Shown in pieces: positions 26,645 to 34,816 of a DNA stretch of 55,091 nucleotides. Every line of letters starts with the position of its first letter. Positions within the stretch are counted from its first letter, which is position 1. The notes beneath the pieces were generated by a model. It was not told where the DNA came from. It made no database searches and saw only the letters and a list, made by a program, of their open reading frames with translations. Made by a program: the position numbers and the translations under genes. Source of the DNA: Tissierellia bacterium (GTDB lineage Bacteria; Bacillota; Clostridia; Tissierellales; Peptoniphilaceae); contig JAUNLJ010000011.1 of the NCBI GenBank assembly GCA_030532305.1, positions 1 to 55,091 of the forward strand, written 5' to 3'.

Positions 26645-28141
26645 TTATTCCTCCCTCTGGGTCCAAGCCAGGCAATTTTTTACAGCGTGGTGCCAGTCCT
26701 GGATAAGCCGGTGGCGAAGGTCTGGGTCCATTTGGGGACGAAAGACCCGGTCTTCTTGCCAGAGGTCTTTGATCTCTTCTAGGCCCCTGTAGTAGCCGGA
26801 CCCTATTCCTGCCATAAAGGCGGCCCCCCGGGCGGTACTTTCTATGGACCTAGGCCGGATAACAGGGGCATTTAAAATATTGGCCTGGGTCTCCATTAAG
26901 AAGTTATTCTGGGCAGCTCCTCCATCTACCTTGAGGACCTTCCGGTCCAGGCCAGAATCTAGCTCCATGGTCTTGATCACATCATAGGAGAGGAGGGCGA
27001 TGGCCTCTAAGCTGGCCCGGACCAGGTGGTTTTTGTTGGCTCCCCGAGATAGGCCCACAATGGACCCCCGGGCCTTGGAATTCCAATAGGGGGCCCCTAG
27101 GCCGGTAAAGGCCGGAACCACCATAAGCCCATGGGTATCCTCTACAGACCGGGCCATGGCTTCAGATTGGCTGGCCTTTTCCATAAGACCCAGCTGGTCC
27201 CTGAGCCACTGGATAAGGGACCCGGCCACAAAGATGGACCCTTCTAGGGCATAGGTGGTCTCCTGCCCCATCTTCCAGGCAATGGAGGTCAAGAGGCCCT
27301 GGGAGCTGGGAATGGGATTGTGGCCTGTATTCATCAGGACAAAGGCCCCGGTCCCATAGGTGTTTTTGGCCTCTCCAGGCTCAAAACAGGCCTGGCCAAA
27401 AAGGGCCGCCTGCTGGTCACCTAAAACACCAGTAATGGGGATTTCCCGGCCTAAGAGCTCTGCCTGGCTATGGCCAAAAAAGTGGGAGGAGGGGTAGACC
27501 TGGGGAAGGATCTCCCTAGGAATATCTAAAATATCTAGAATTTCTTGGTCCCAGTCTTCTGTATGGATATTATAAAGCATGGTCCGGCAGGCATTGGAGA
27601 CATCTGTGGCATGGGTCCTGCCTCCAGTTAGCCTATAAATAAGGTAGGAATCCACCGTGCCAAAGGCAATCTCTCCTCTTTTTGCCCGGTCCCTGAGGCC
27701 GGGGACCTGGTCCAGGATATAGGCAATCTTGGTGGCAGAAAAATAGGCATCAATGACCAGGCCTGTCTTTTTTTGGATAAGGTCTGTGAGGCCCGCTGCC
27801 CTTAGGGCCTCGGCCCGGTCCGTGGTCCTCCGGCACTGCCAGACAATGGCCCTGTGGACGGGCTGGCCTGTTTTTTTGTCCCAGAGGATGGTGGTTTCCC
27901 TCTGGTTGGTAATGCCTATGGCCTGGATATCTTTTTTTTGGATACCCGACTGGCTAATGGCCTCCACAGCCACCCCCAACATGGTGGAATAGATTTGGAC
28001 CGGGTCTTGTTCTACCCAGCCCGGTTGGGGAAAATATTGGGAAAACTCCCTTTGGGCCTGGGACAGAACCTGGCCCCTCCCATCAAAGAGAATGGCCCGG
28101 TTGCTGGTGGTTCCTGCATCTAGGGCAAGTAAATAGGACAT
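26645..28141 (-). CDS. glpK: Glycerol kinase
   Basis: A 498-residue FGGY-family kinase that makes sn-glycerol-3-phosphate from glycerol and ATP. The N-terminal ATP-binding motif is LALDAGTTSNRAILFD. Typical GlpK segments QDPVQIYSTML, AIGITNQRETTILWDK and the C-terminal VDGGAAQNNFLMETQA are present. No glpF facilitator or glpO/glpA oxidase is near. Instead it is the last gene of a cluster with two chrA genes and a PTS-like EIIC, 15 nt after chrA. The RBS is AAAGGAG at 6 nt. Confidence 0.95.
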   Translation of the reverse strand: MSYLLALDAGTTSNRAILFDGRGQVLSQAQREFSQYFPQPGWVEQDPVQIYSTMLGVAVEAISQSGIQKKDIQAIGITNQRETTILWDKKTGQPVHRAIVWQCRRTTDRAEALRAAGLTDLIQKKTGLVIDAYFSATKIAYILDQVPGLRDRAKRGEIAFGTVDSYLIYRLTGGRTHATDVSNACRTMLYNIHTEDWDQEILDILDIPREILPQVYPSSHFFGHSQAELLGREIPITGVLGDQQAALFGQACFEPGEAKNTYGTGAFVLMNTGHNPIPSSQGLLTSIAWKMGQETTYALEGSIFVAGSLIQWLRDQLGLMEKASQSEAMARSVEDTHGLMVVPAFTGLGAPYWNSKARGSIVGLSRGANKNHLVRASLEAIALLSYDVIKTMELDSGLDRKVLKVDGGAAQNNFLMETQANILNAPVIRPRSIESTARGAAFMAGIGSGYYRGLEEIKDLWQEDRVFRPQMDPDLRHRLIQDWHHAVKNCLAWTQREE

Positions 28142-28156
28142 AAGAACTCCTTTCTT

Positions 28157-28723
28157 TTAAAGGCCCAGGCCAAAGGTGAGGACCAGGCCTCCCAAGGCCC
28201 CTAGGCCTATAATCTTAATCATATCTAGCTTTTTAAGATAGAGGAAGGCCCCCAAGATAAAGCATAGGCCAGCCACAGGCTCTATCCCCCCCAGGCTGAT
28301 TGTCTGGGGAAAAAGGGAGCTTTTGGCCATGGAAAGGGCCGCAATAAAGATTAGCCCCACCACCCCAGGCCGAAGGGCCATGAGCATCTTATTTAAAAAG
28401 AGAAACTTTCTTTTACGGACAAAAAGGAAGTAGCCCAAGACCAGCATGAGGATCATTTGGGGGCTAATGCAGCCTAGGGTGGCCACAATGGACCCCCCGA
28501 TCCCCCCAATCTTATTGCCCACAAAGGTGGCAGAATTAATGGCAATGGGCCCTGGGGTCATCTGGGAAATGGAAACCAGGTCCACAAACTCCGTCATATT
28601 CATCCAGGCCCTTTCCTCCACCACATACTGCTGGATAAGGGGTAAAACAGCGTAGCCCCCGCCAAAGGCAGTGGCCCCAATAATGAAAAAGACCAGGTAA
28701 AGTTCAAAATAAATCCCTAACAT
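28157..28723 (-). CDS. ChrA-type transporter, half-size (partner 2)
   Basis: A 188-residue membrane protein of the chromate ion transporter family. The start at 28723 (MLGIYFELYL) is chosen for its RBS (GGAGGG); codons further upstream overlap the EIIC gene. Family motifs are ATAFGGGYAVLPLI near the N-terminus and SQMTPGPIAINSATFVG. Short ChrA proteins work in pairs; the other half is at 29749-30306, on the far side of the EIIC gene. Substrate is not shown by sequence; chromate is only the family name. Confidence 0.85.
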   Translation of the reverse strand: MLGIYFELYLVFFIIGATAFGGGYAVLPLIQQYVVEERAWMNMTEFVDLVSISQMTPGPIAINSATFVGNKIGGIGGSIVATLGCISPQMILMLVLGYFLFVRKRKFLFLNKMLMALRPGVVGLIFIAALSMAKSSLFPQTISLGGIEPVAGLCFILGAFLYLKKLDMIKIIGLGALGGLVLTFGLGL

Positions 28724-28724
28724 C

Positions 28725-29744
28725 TTAGCCCTCCAAACGCATATCGCCGTCTTTAATATGGCCCATCTTCCGCATAAGGGCATAAATGAAATAGGTGACT
28801 AGGCCAGGTAGGAGGATTTGCAAGAGGCCAATTCTTCCTAAAAGCTGGCCTGTAGGAAGGGAGGAGGCCATGGCATTAAGGGTTCCAATCTGCCCCACGA
28901 GGCCAGAGGTTCCCATACCAGAGCCCAAGGGGGTGTTTTCCATCTTAAAGAGGACCGTGGCCACAGGGCCCAGGATAAGGGAGGCCAGGGTGGGGGGGAT
29001 CCAAATCTTCCAATTTTTGACAATGTTGGGAATTTGTAGCATGGAGGTGCCCAGCCCCTGGGCCAAGAGCCCCTCTAGGCCATTATCCCTAAAGGAGATG
29101 ACAGCAAAGCCCACCATCTGGCAGCAGCAGCCTACGGTGGCCGCCCCACCAGCTAGGCCAGACAGACCCAGCATCATACATAGGGCCGCTGAAGAGATGG
29201 GTAGGGTTAGGGTAAGGCCCACAATGGTAGAAACCAGGGCCCCCATAATAAGGGGTTGTTGGTTGGTGGCAGCCATAATGAGATTGCCGATCCAGACCAT
29301 GAGATTTTGAATATAGGGGCCAATAAAGGTTCCCACTAAAAGGCCCACCAGGACTGTGGTAATGGGGGTTACCAAAATATCCACCTTGGTTTCCTTGCTA
29401 ACCAGCTTTCCAAATTCTGCAGCCACAACAGTGGCAATATAGACCCCCACAGGCCCTCCCAGTTCATAGGCCCCAATCCCCACTAGGGTAGAGGAAAAAA
29501 GCACCAGGTCCGGGGCATGGAGACTATAGGCAATGGCCACAGCAATGGCAGCCCCTGAGGCCTGGCCGGCAATGGGCCAGAGGACCTCTGTTAAAAAGGG
29601 GATATTTAGCTGCTGGCCCAGGGTGTTTAAAATGGTCCCCACCAGGAGGGAGGCAAAGAGCCCATAGGCCATGGCCCCCATGGCGGTGACAAAATAAGTA
29701 TGGAAGGAGGGGTTGATATGCTTACGCTTTAAAAAACTTTTCAT
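28725..29744 (-). CDS. PTS_EIIC_2/PfoR-like membrane protein
   Basis: A roughly 339-residue protein with about 8-10 membrane segments, resembling the PTS EIIC type 2 family that includes the clostridial PfoR regulator. Examples are TAMGAMAYGLFASLLVGTIL and ASGAAIAVAIAYSLHAPDLV. No EIIA or EIIB gene is nearby, so classical PTS sugar uptake is not supported. An ATG at 29756 abuts the RBS (AGAAAGG); GTG 29747 or ATG 29744 is more plausible. It lies 4 nt after one chrA gene and one base before the other. True function unknown. Confidence 0.7.
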   Translation of the reverse strand: MKSFLKRKHINPSFHTYFVTAMGAMAYGLFASLLVGTILNTLGQQLNIPFLTEVLWPIAGQASGAAIAVAIAYSLHAPDLVLFSSTLVGIGAYELGGPVGVYIATVVAAEFGKLVSKETKVDILVTPITTVLVGLLVGTFIGPYIQNLMVWIGNLIMAATNQQPLIMGALVSTIVGLTLTLPISSAALCMMLGLSGLAGGAATVGCCCQMVGFAVISFRDNGLEGLLAQGLGTSMLQIPNIVKNWKIWIPPTLASLILGPVATVLFKMENTPLGSGMGTSGLVGQIGTLNAMASSLPTGQLLGRIGLLQILLPGLVTYFIYALMRKMGHIKDGDMRLEG

Positions 29745-29748
29745 CACA

Positions 29749-30306
29749 CTATACATCCTTTCTATTTAAGGAAAAGGTCACTAGGCCAATGAGGGCCAAA
29801 AGGAGGATAATAAGGCCGGTATTTAGGCTGGTAAAGAAGCCCAGGACAAAGGCCAGGCCCATCATAAGGGAAGAAAAGACCGGATAGATCTTTAGGGCGG
29901 TCTTGGCCATATTAAAGGTGGTTAAAAAGAGGACGGCAGAAATCACCCCACTGATGCCGGTTAGCATGGCAGCAATATAGGGGTTATCTCTAAAGGCCTG
30001 GTAGAAGCCAGATATAATGGTAATAATCACCAGGCAGGGCAGGCAGGAGGCCAGGGCACAGACCAGGGCCCCCCCGACCCCCCTAAGCCGGTAGCCGGTT
30101 AAGAGGGAAAGGGAGATGGCCATGGCCCCGGGGCCGGACTGGGCCAAGGCCACCAGGTCCAACATCTCTTTTTCCTCTATAAGGGGCTCCTTTTCTACAA
30201 AATATTCTCGGACAATGGGGACAATGGTGTAGCCACCCCCAAAGGTAAAGCTATTGATCTTTAAAAAGACCCAAAATAAGTGGGAGTAGGAAATGCTTGG
30301 AGTCAT
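29749..30306 (-). CDS. ChrA-type transporter, half-size (partner 1)
   Basis: A 185-residue membrane protein with the ChrA motifs INSFTFGGGYTIVPIV and ALAQSGPGAMAIS. It is the first gene of the minus-strand cluster chrA-EIIC-chrA-glpK. The RBS is AAAGGAG at 5-6 nt. It and the second chrA would together form one transporter, but they are separated by the EIIC gene, which is unusual because paired chrA genes are normally adjacent. Upstream, TATACT on the minus strand (around 30345) may be its -10 box, but it is weak. Confidence 0.85.
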   Translation of the reverse strand: MTPSISYSHLFWVFLKINSFTFGGGYTIVPIVREYFVEKEPLIEEKEMLDLVALAQSGPGAMAISLSLLTGYRLRGVGGALVCALASCLPCLVIITIISGFYQAFRDNPYIAAMLTGISGVISAVLFLTTFNMAKTALKIYPVFSSLMMGLAFVLGFFTSLNTGLIILLLALIGLVTFSLNRKDV

Positions 30307-30389
30307 TTTTTCTCCTTTCTATGGAAACATATTCACTAAATAGTATAGTATAAATCCTCATAAAAGACACGATTTTTCCAAAGGAAGTC

Positions 30390-30419
30390 TTGGAGGAAGG
30401 TCTCCCTTTGTGGTAGAAT
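30390..30419 (+). promoter_or_regulatory. Promoter of the DJ-1/PfpI gene
   Basis: TTGGAG (30390-30395), 18-nt spacer, TAGAAT (30414-30419). The leader contains overlapping inverted repeats at 30481-30500 (TGGGTCC-TTG-GGACCCA, or CCTTGGG-A-CCCAAGG), which cannot both form at once. Confidence 0.55.
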
Positions 30420-30538
30420 AGACCCATAGATGCATAGGAGGAGACGATTAATTCCCTAGGCAAGTTTTTCATAAAAAACCTGGGTCCTTGGGACCCAAGG
30501 ACACAAAGGATGACGAAGAGACTAGAAAAGAGGTTATT

Positions 30539-31111
30539 ATGGCAAGACTAGCTGTTTTGATGGCTGAAGGATTCGAAGAAATAGAAGCTCTTATGGTAGT
30601 TGATTTTTGTCGTCGGGCAGGAATTCGTGTAGATATGTTATCTATCATGGATAAAATGGTAGTAAAATCAGCCCACGATGTCTCTGTACGTTGCAACAAA
30701 TTAATATGGGATGCCAAGGCTAAAAAATATGACGGGGTTTACCTACCAGGAGGCCTACCTGGTGCTAACTACCTGGCCCAAAGTAAAGAGGTGGCCAAGT
30801 TTTTAAAGAAGATGGAAAAAGACAACAAGCTCATTGCCGCCCAATGTGCTGCCCCCTTGGCCCTAGATGAAAATGACCTATTAGAAGAAGGAAAGTTTAC
30901 CTGCTATCCAGGCTTTGAAGAAAATCTAGAGACCCAGGGTAGGCAAGACCAGGCCCTTGTAAAAAATGGCCAGGTTTGGACAGGCATGGGTCCTCTCTTG
31001 ACTCCCCTTATGGCCTTTGCTATTATTGAGGAGTTGGCCGGCAAAGACAAGGCCCAAGAGATTAAGAAGGAGACCCTTTTAGGAGAGCTTAAAGACAGTC
31101 TATGTAAGTAA
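30539..31111 (+). CDS. DJ-1/PfpI family protein
   Basis: A 190-residue flavodoxin-like protein. The start is ATG 30539 (MARLAVLMAEGFEEIEAL) with AAAAGAGG upstream; the frame stays open further 5' without an RBS. The nucleophile is C103 in AAQCAAPLAL; the acidic pair E13-E14 and the GGLPGANYL loop fit DJ-1 rather than intracellular proteases. Members act as glyoxalases, deglycases or oxidative-stress chaperones; which one applies is not shown. A strong terminator follows. Confidence 0.88.
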   Translation: MARLAVLMAEGFEEIEALMVVDFCRRAGIRVDMLSIMDKMVVKSAHDVSVRCNKLIWDAKAKKYDGVYLPGGLPGANYLAQSKEVAKFLKKMEKDNKLIAAQCAAPLALDENDLLEEGKFTCYPGFEENLETQGRQDQALVKNGQVWTGMGPLLTPLMAFAIIEELAGKDKAQEIKKETLLGELKDSLCK

Positions 31112-31141
31112 AATCACCTTTAAAGTAGAAATGAATAAAAG

Positions 31142-31178
31142 AAATTCCATCTTAGGCTCCTATAAGATGGAATTTTTT
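31142..31178 (+). terminator. Intrinsic terminator after the DJ-1 gene
   Basis: A 13-bp stem (AAATTCCATCTTA with TAAGATGGAATTT), an 8-nt loop and a T run. Confidence 0.88.
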
Positions 31179-31194
31179 AATGAAAGGAGGCCCT

Positions 31195-32556
31195 ATGCAA
31201 GCAAGAAATATTGACCTAACCCGAGGACCCATTGGGTTCTCACTCCTACGTTTTGCCCTTCCCCTGGTTTTAACCTCCCTACTCCAGCAACTTTATAATA
31301 CCGTGGACCTACTGATTGTAGGCCAATTTGCGGGCCCCTTAGACATGGCGGCCATAGGGGTGACAGGCTCTCTTACAGCCCTTATTGTGGCCCTTTTTGT
31401 AGGCCTATCCACAGGGGCTTCGGTCCTATCTGCCCAGTATTATGGGGCAAGAGATGTGGAAAACCTACAAAAAACCGTCCACACCACCTATGCCATTTCC
31501 ATCTATGGGGGCCTGGCCATTACCCTCTTAACCCTTTTATTTACCCCCCTTATGCTAAGACTTATGGACACCCCTGCAGAAATCCTGCAAAAATCCATTA
31601 ACTACATGCGAATCACCTTTGCAGGCATTATCCCCATTATGGTCTACAATATGGGGTCCGGGATCCTAAGGTCCATTGGAGACAGCCAAAGGCCCTTTAA
31701 CTACCTCATGGTGTCTTCAGGCCTAAACTTTATCCTGGACCTGGTCTTTGTGGGGCTTTTGAAAAAGGGGGCCGAAGGCGCCGGGATAGCTACAGCCCTA
31801 GCCCAGTCCATTTCTGGGATCCTGGTAACCTTAAACTTAAGCCACACCAACGATATCTACCGGCTAGACCTTAAAAAAATCGCCTTTCACCGGGATATCC
31901 TAAACCGGGTCACCGGCATTGGCCTTCCTGTGGGCCTCCAGTCTGCCGGGATAAACCTGTCTAATGTTATTATCCAGTCCCGGATCAACCTCTTTGGTCC
32001 GGCCGCCATTTCTGGTTCTGCAGGCTCTGGCCGCCTAGACGGTTTTATCTTTATGGGCTTTTTTGCCCTGGCCAATGCAGCCACCACCTTTACGGCCCAA
32101 AACATAGGGGCCAAAAAGCACGACCGGATTAAGAGGGGAAGCTGGGTGAGCGTGGCGATGGTCCTTATCTTCTGCCTGCTGGTCTCCCTCTTTGTCTATT
32201 TGGCCCGGGTTCCCCTTATGAAACTCTTTAGCCAAGACCAGGAGGTGGTGGCCTATGGGGCCAGGATGCTGGCTATTTTAGCCCCCTTCTACTGGATGTC
32301 CGGCCTAACAGAAGTTTTAAGTGGCCTCATAAGAGGGTCTGGCAAGACCTTCCCCACCATGGTTATCTCCATGATCTCCATGTTTGGCTTCCGCCTAGTC
32401 TGGGTGCTTTTTGCCCTGCCCATCTGGCAAACTATTGACGTGGTTTTCCTCTCCTATCCCATCTCTTGGAGCCTTACGCTCCTTCTCACCCTCCTCTACT
32501 ACAAGTTTGGCAAGTGGAGACCCAGCCAGGAAAAAGACCAGGTCCCAGGCCTATAA
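31195..32556 (+). CDS. MATE family efflux transporter
   Basis: A 453-residue exporter with 12 predicted membrane segments that moves drugs or other cations out using Na+ or H+ gradients. The start is ATG 31195 after AAAGGAGG (6 nt); an upstream in-frame ATG at 31180 precedes the RBS. MATE landmarks include LPLVLTSLLQQLYNTVDLLI and VGQFAGPLDMAAIGVTGSL at the N-terminus, repeated around residues 240-280. It stands alone between two terminators. Confidence 0.92.
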   Translation: MQARNIDLTRGPIGFSLLRFALPLVLTSLLQQLYNTVDLLIVGQFAGPLDMAAIGVTGSLTALIVALFVGLSTGASVLSAQYYGARDVENLQKTVHTTYAISIYGGLAITLLTLLFTPLMLRLMDTPAEILQKSINYMRITFAGIIPIMVYNMGSGILRSIGDSQRPFNYLMVSSGLNFILDLVFVGLLKKGAEGAGIATALAQSISGILVTLNLSHTNDIYRLDLKKIAFHRDILNRVTGIGLPVGLQSAGINLSNVIIQSRINLFGPAAISGSAGSGRLDGFIFMGFFALANAATTFTAQNIGAKKHDRIKRGSWVSVAMVLIFCLLVSLFVYLARVPLMKLFSQDQEVVAYGARMLAILAPFYWMSGLTEVLSGLIRGSGKTFPTMVISMISMFGFRLVWVLFALPIWQTIDVVFLSYPISWSLTLLLTLLYYKFGKWRPSQEKDQVPGL

Positions 32557-32559
32557 AAG

Positions 32560-32610
32560 CCCTTTAAAAAAAGATCCCCACACGCCCTGTGGGGATCTTT
32601 TTTTAAAGGG
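32560..32610. terminator. Very strong bidirectional terminator
   Basis: A perfect 23-bp stem (32560-32582 with 32588-32610) with a 5-nt loop. A and T tracts within the stem let it work for both the MATE gene and the facing LURP-one-like gene. Confidence 0.93.
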
Positions 32611-32617
32611 TCCTAGC

Positions 32618-33139
32618 CTAGTGGTCGTGGTAAAGATTGTCCAGGACCAGGGCCGCTGCAAAATAAACTTCCAGGGGAAGGCCCTCCTCCAGAGTGGTAA
32701 TTTGATAGAGCTTACCATGGTCTAGGCGGCGGCCCTTAATTTGGCCCAGGATCCGGTCCTGGTCCTTTAGCTGAAAGTTAAGATTCATAATTTGCCCTTG
32801 GATCTGAATTTGCCGGTCCCGGTACTTAATGACCAGGTTAGGCAGCTCAAAGGACCGTCCCTCTATGATTTCTACCCGGCCAGACCGGTAGATTAGGCTA
32901 TAGTTATAGCGGCTGTTGGGCAGGCCCCTCTTCTTGTGGAGGGAGAAAATTTCTTCTCCCTGGACATCCTTTACCGATAGGGTAAAGGGGATTAGGGACA
33001 TGTCCCTAAAAAAATTATCGATATTTCCAGTAAAGGGGTCTAGGCGGGCCTGGCAGAGGAGGGTCCCCTCATTGTCAAAAAATTCAAAGGAGGCCTCCTT
33101 TAGGGAGAGTTCCGAATATAAAAAAAAGCTTAAGCTCAT
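32618..33139 (-). CDS. LURP-one/tubby-like protein (YxjI type)
   Basis: A 173-residue soluble protein rich in beta strands. Two roughly repeated halves (FEFFDNEGTLLCQARL and FTLSVKDVQGEEIFSL, later LNFQLKDQDRILGQIKGR) and the C-terminal helix EVYFAAALVLDNLYHD recall the LURP-one-related/scramblase beta-barrel family. No enzymatic role is known for bacterial members. I start it at 33139 (MSLSFFLYSEL); an ATG at 33160 lacks an RBS. Assignment is by pattern and is tentative. Confidence 0.55.
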   Translation of the reverse strand: MSLSFFLYSELSLKEASFEFFDNEGTLLCQARLDPFTGNIDNFFRDMSLIPFTLSVKDVQGEEIFSLHKKRGLPNSRYNYSLIYRSGRVEIIEGRSFELPNLVIKYRDRQIQIQGQIMNLNFQLKDQDRILGQIKGRRLDHGKLYQITTLEEGLPLEVYFAAALVLDNLYHDH

Positions 33140-33208
33140 GCTACCACATCCTATTCTCATCTATATGAAAGATTCTACCCTGTATTTTATAAAAATTCAA
33201 GAATTTTA

Positions 33209-33235
33209 AGCCCCCTTTCCCTTTTAAAGGGGGCT
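33209..33235. repeat. Hairpin in the divergent gap before trkA
   Basis: AGCCCCCTTT (33209-33218) pairs with AAAGGGGGCT (33226-33235). It lies in the 291-nt gene-free gap (33140-33430) between two divergent genes, so it may serve as an operator or a terminator of antisense transcripts. A TATAAT sits just after it (33245-33250). Confidence 0.5.
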
Positions 33236-33282
33236 AGATTAAGATATAATAGGGCTATTGACATAGACAAAAACCTGAAAGG

Positions 33283-33304
33283 AAGACGAGGGCGTCTTTC
33301 TTTT
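33283..33304 (+). terminator. Terminator-like hairpin in the trkA leader
   Basis: AAGACG-AGGG-CGTCTT followed by TCTTTTT. It lies downstream of a possible -10 box (TATAAT, 33245-33250) and about 125 nt before trkA. This is the layout of a transcription attenuator, but no riboswitch class (for example the c-di-AMP ydaO type) was recognised. Confidence 0.45.
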
Positions 33305-33430
33305 TAACTTAGGGGCCTAGGGTTTTTTAAGAAAGAAACCAAGGGCCAACCATAAAGACCATTTTAAGAAGCCGGCCCCTGGGCCAGACTTCTACTTATA
33401 AAAGCAGAAAAAACGTGAGGAAGGGGACCT

Positions 33431-34816
33431 ATGAAGGTATTAGTAATTGGGGCCGGTAAGCTGGGCATGCGCCTAGCCAAGACCCTATCGGATGAAGAAA
33501 TAGATATTACCGTCCTTGACAATGACCCCCAGGTCATTCAAAAGGTAAAAAATGATTTAGACGTTTTAACTGTAGAGGGCAATGCCCTAGACTTTGACCT
33601 CCTACAGGAAATTGGGATTGGGACCTACGATTTGGCCATTGGGGCCGTCTCCAGTGACGAGTCCAATGTCCTTTTATGTAGCATTGTAAAAAAGATGGGC
33701 TGTAAGGCCTCCATTGCCCGGGTCCGGGACACCCAGTACCACAATCAGATTTCCTTTATTAGCAAGGAGCTAGACATAGACTATGTCATTAACCCGGACA
33801 TGGCCACGGCCACCACCATTGAAAAGTACCTCTTAAAGAAGTACTCCCTGGTGGTGGACGAGTTTGCCGGTGGCCAGGTCAAGACGGTAGAATTTAATAT
33901 TGGCCGGGAGGAGCACTTTGTAGGCAAGAAGATCCGGGAGATCTCCTACCTAAAAAACCTCCTGATTTCCGCCATCTCTAGGGAAGGGGAAACCCTCATT
34001 CCCAATGGGGAAACGGTCCTGGAAGAAAATGACATTATCCTTTTAACAGGAGCCCCAGAGGCGGTAGATGAATTTGACCGGAGCCACTCCCATGTGGCGG
34101 CGGTCCTGCCTGTAAAAAAAGTCCTTATCCTAGGGGCCGGTAAGCTGGGCCACTATCTGACCAAGTTTCTCCTAAAGGATGACATTGATGTGACCGTCGT
34201 GGAGCAAAACCGGGAAAAAGCCCAGGTCCTAAAGGAAAACTTTCCTGAGGCCATGGTCCTCCATGGGGACGGGACAGACTTTAACTTTTTGCAAGATGAA
34301 ATGGTCAACTCCCAGTCCTATGACGCCTTTGTGGCAGCCACAGGTATTGACGAGACCAACCTCCTGATGGCCCTGGCCATGCGCCAAGAGGGCATCCACA
34401 AGGTGGTGGCCAAGATCAGCCGGCCCCACTTTAACTGGATGCTGGAAAGGCTGGGCCTAGATGCCATCTTTAGCCCCAACCTTATTACCGCCTCTGTTAT
34501 CCTAAAGATTATCCGGGGCAAGGATGCCCTCTCCATTACCCCCATCCTAGATGGCCAGGGAGAAATTATAGAAATTACCATGAGCCCTAGCCTGGATATT
34601 CTAGGGACCCCCCTAAAGGACTTAAAACTGCCAAATAACATGATCCTGGCCTCCATCCTCCGGGGAGACCAGGTGGAAATCCCAGACGGGTCCTCCTATC
34701 TTAAGGCCGGAGACCGGGTGATTATCTTCTGCCTCCATCGAAATATTGGGGAGATCCAACGGTTTTTTAAGCTAATAAGGAAAAAGAAAGGATGGTTCCA
34801 TGAACTTAGGGGCTAG
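33431..34816 (+). CDS. trkA: Trk potassium uptake regulatory protein TrkA
   Basis: A 461-residue cytosolic ring protein that gates TrkH. It has two RCK_N NAD-binding domains, both with intact dinucleotide loops (VIGAGKLGMRLAKTL at residues 5-19 and ILGAGKLGHYLTKFL near 235), each followed by an RCK_C domain (LIPNGETVLEENDIILLTG; VEIPDGSSYLKAGDRVIIF). The start has GGAAGGGG upstream. It overlaps trkH by 17 nt, so the pair is translationally coupled. Confidence 0.95.
   Translation: MKVLVIGAGKLGMRLAKTLSDEEIDITVLDNDPQVIQKVKNDLDVLTVEGNALDFDLLQEIGIGTYDLAIGAVSSDESNVLLCSIVKKMGCKASIARVRDTQYHNQISFISKELDIDYVINPDMATATTIEKYLLKKYSLVVDEFAGGQVKTVEFNIGREEHFVGKKIREISYLKNLLISAISREGETLIPNGETVLEENDIILLTGAPEAVDEFDRSHSHVAAVLPVKKVLILGAGKLGHYLTKFLLKDDIDVTVVEQNREKAQVLKENFPEAMVLHGDGTDFNFLQDEMVNSQSYDAFVAATGIDETNLLMALAMRQEGIHKVVAKISRPHFNWMLERLGLDAIFSPNLITASVILKIIRGKDALSITPILDGQGEIIEITMSPSLDILGTPLKDLKLPNNMILASILRGDQVEIPDGSSYLKAGDRVIIFCLHRNIGEIQRFFKLIRKKKGWFHELRG

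Noticed and set aside
28795-29310. A 171-codon plus-strand ORF opposite the EIIC gene
   Set aside because: Antisense shadow of a clear multi-helix membrane protein; Pro/Arg-rich.
30251-30472. Small minus-strand ORF upstream of chrA
   Set aside because: It overlaps the chrA start, lacks an RBS and shows no family pattern; the space holds promoters instead.
33236-33430. A ydaO-type c-di-AMP riboswitch before trkA
   Set aside because: I looked for its conserved blocks and could not find them; only a terminator-like hairpin is supported.
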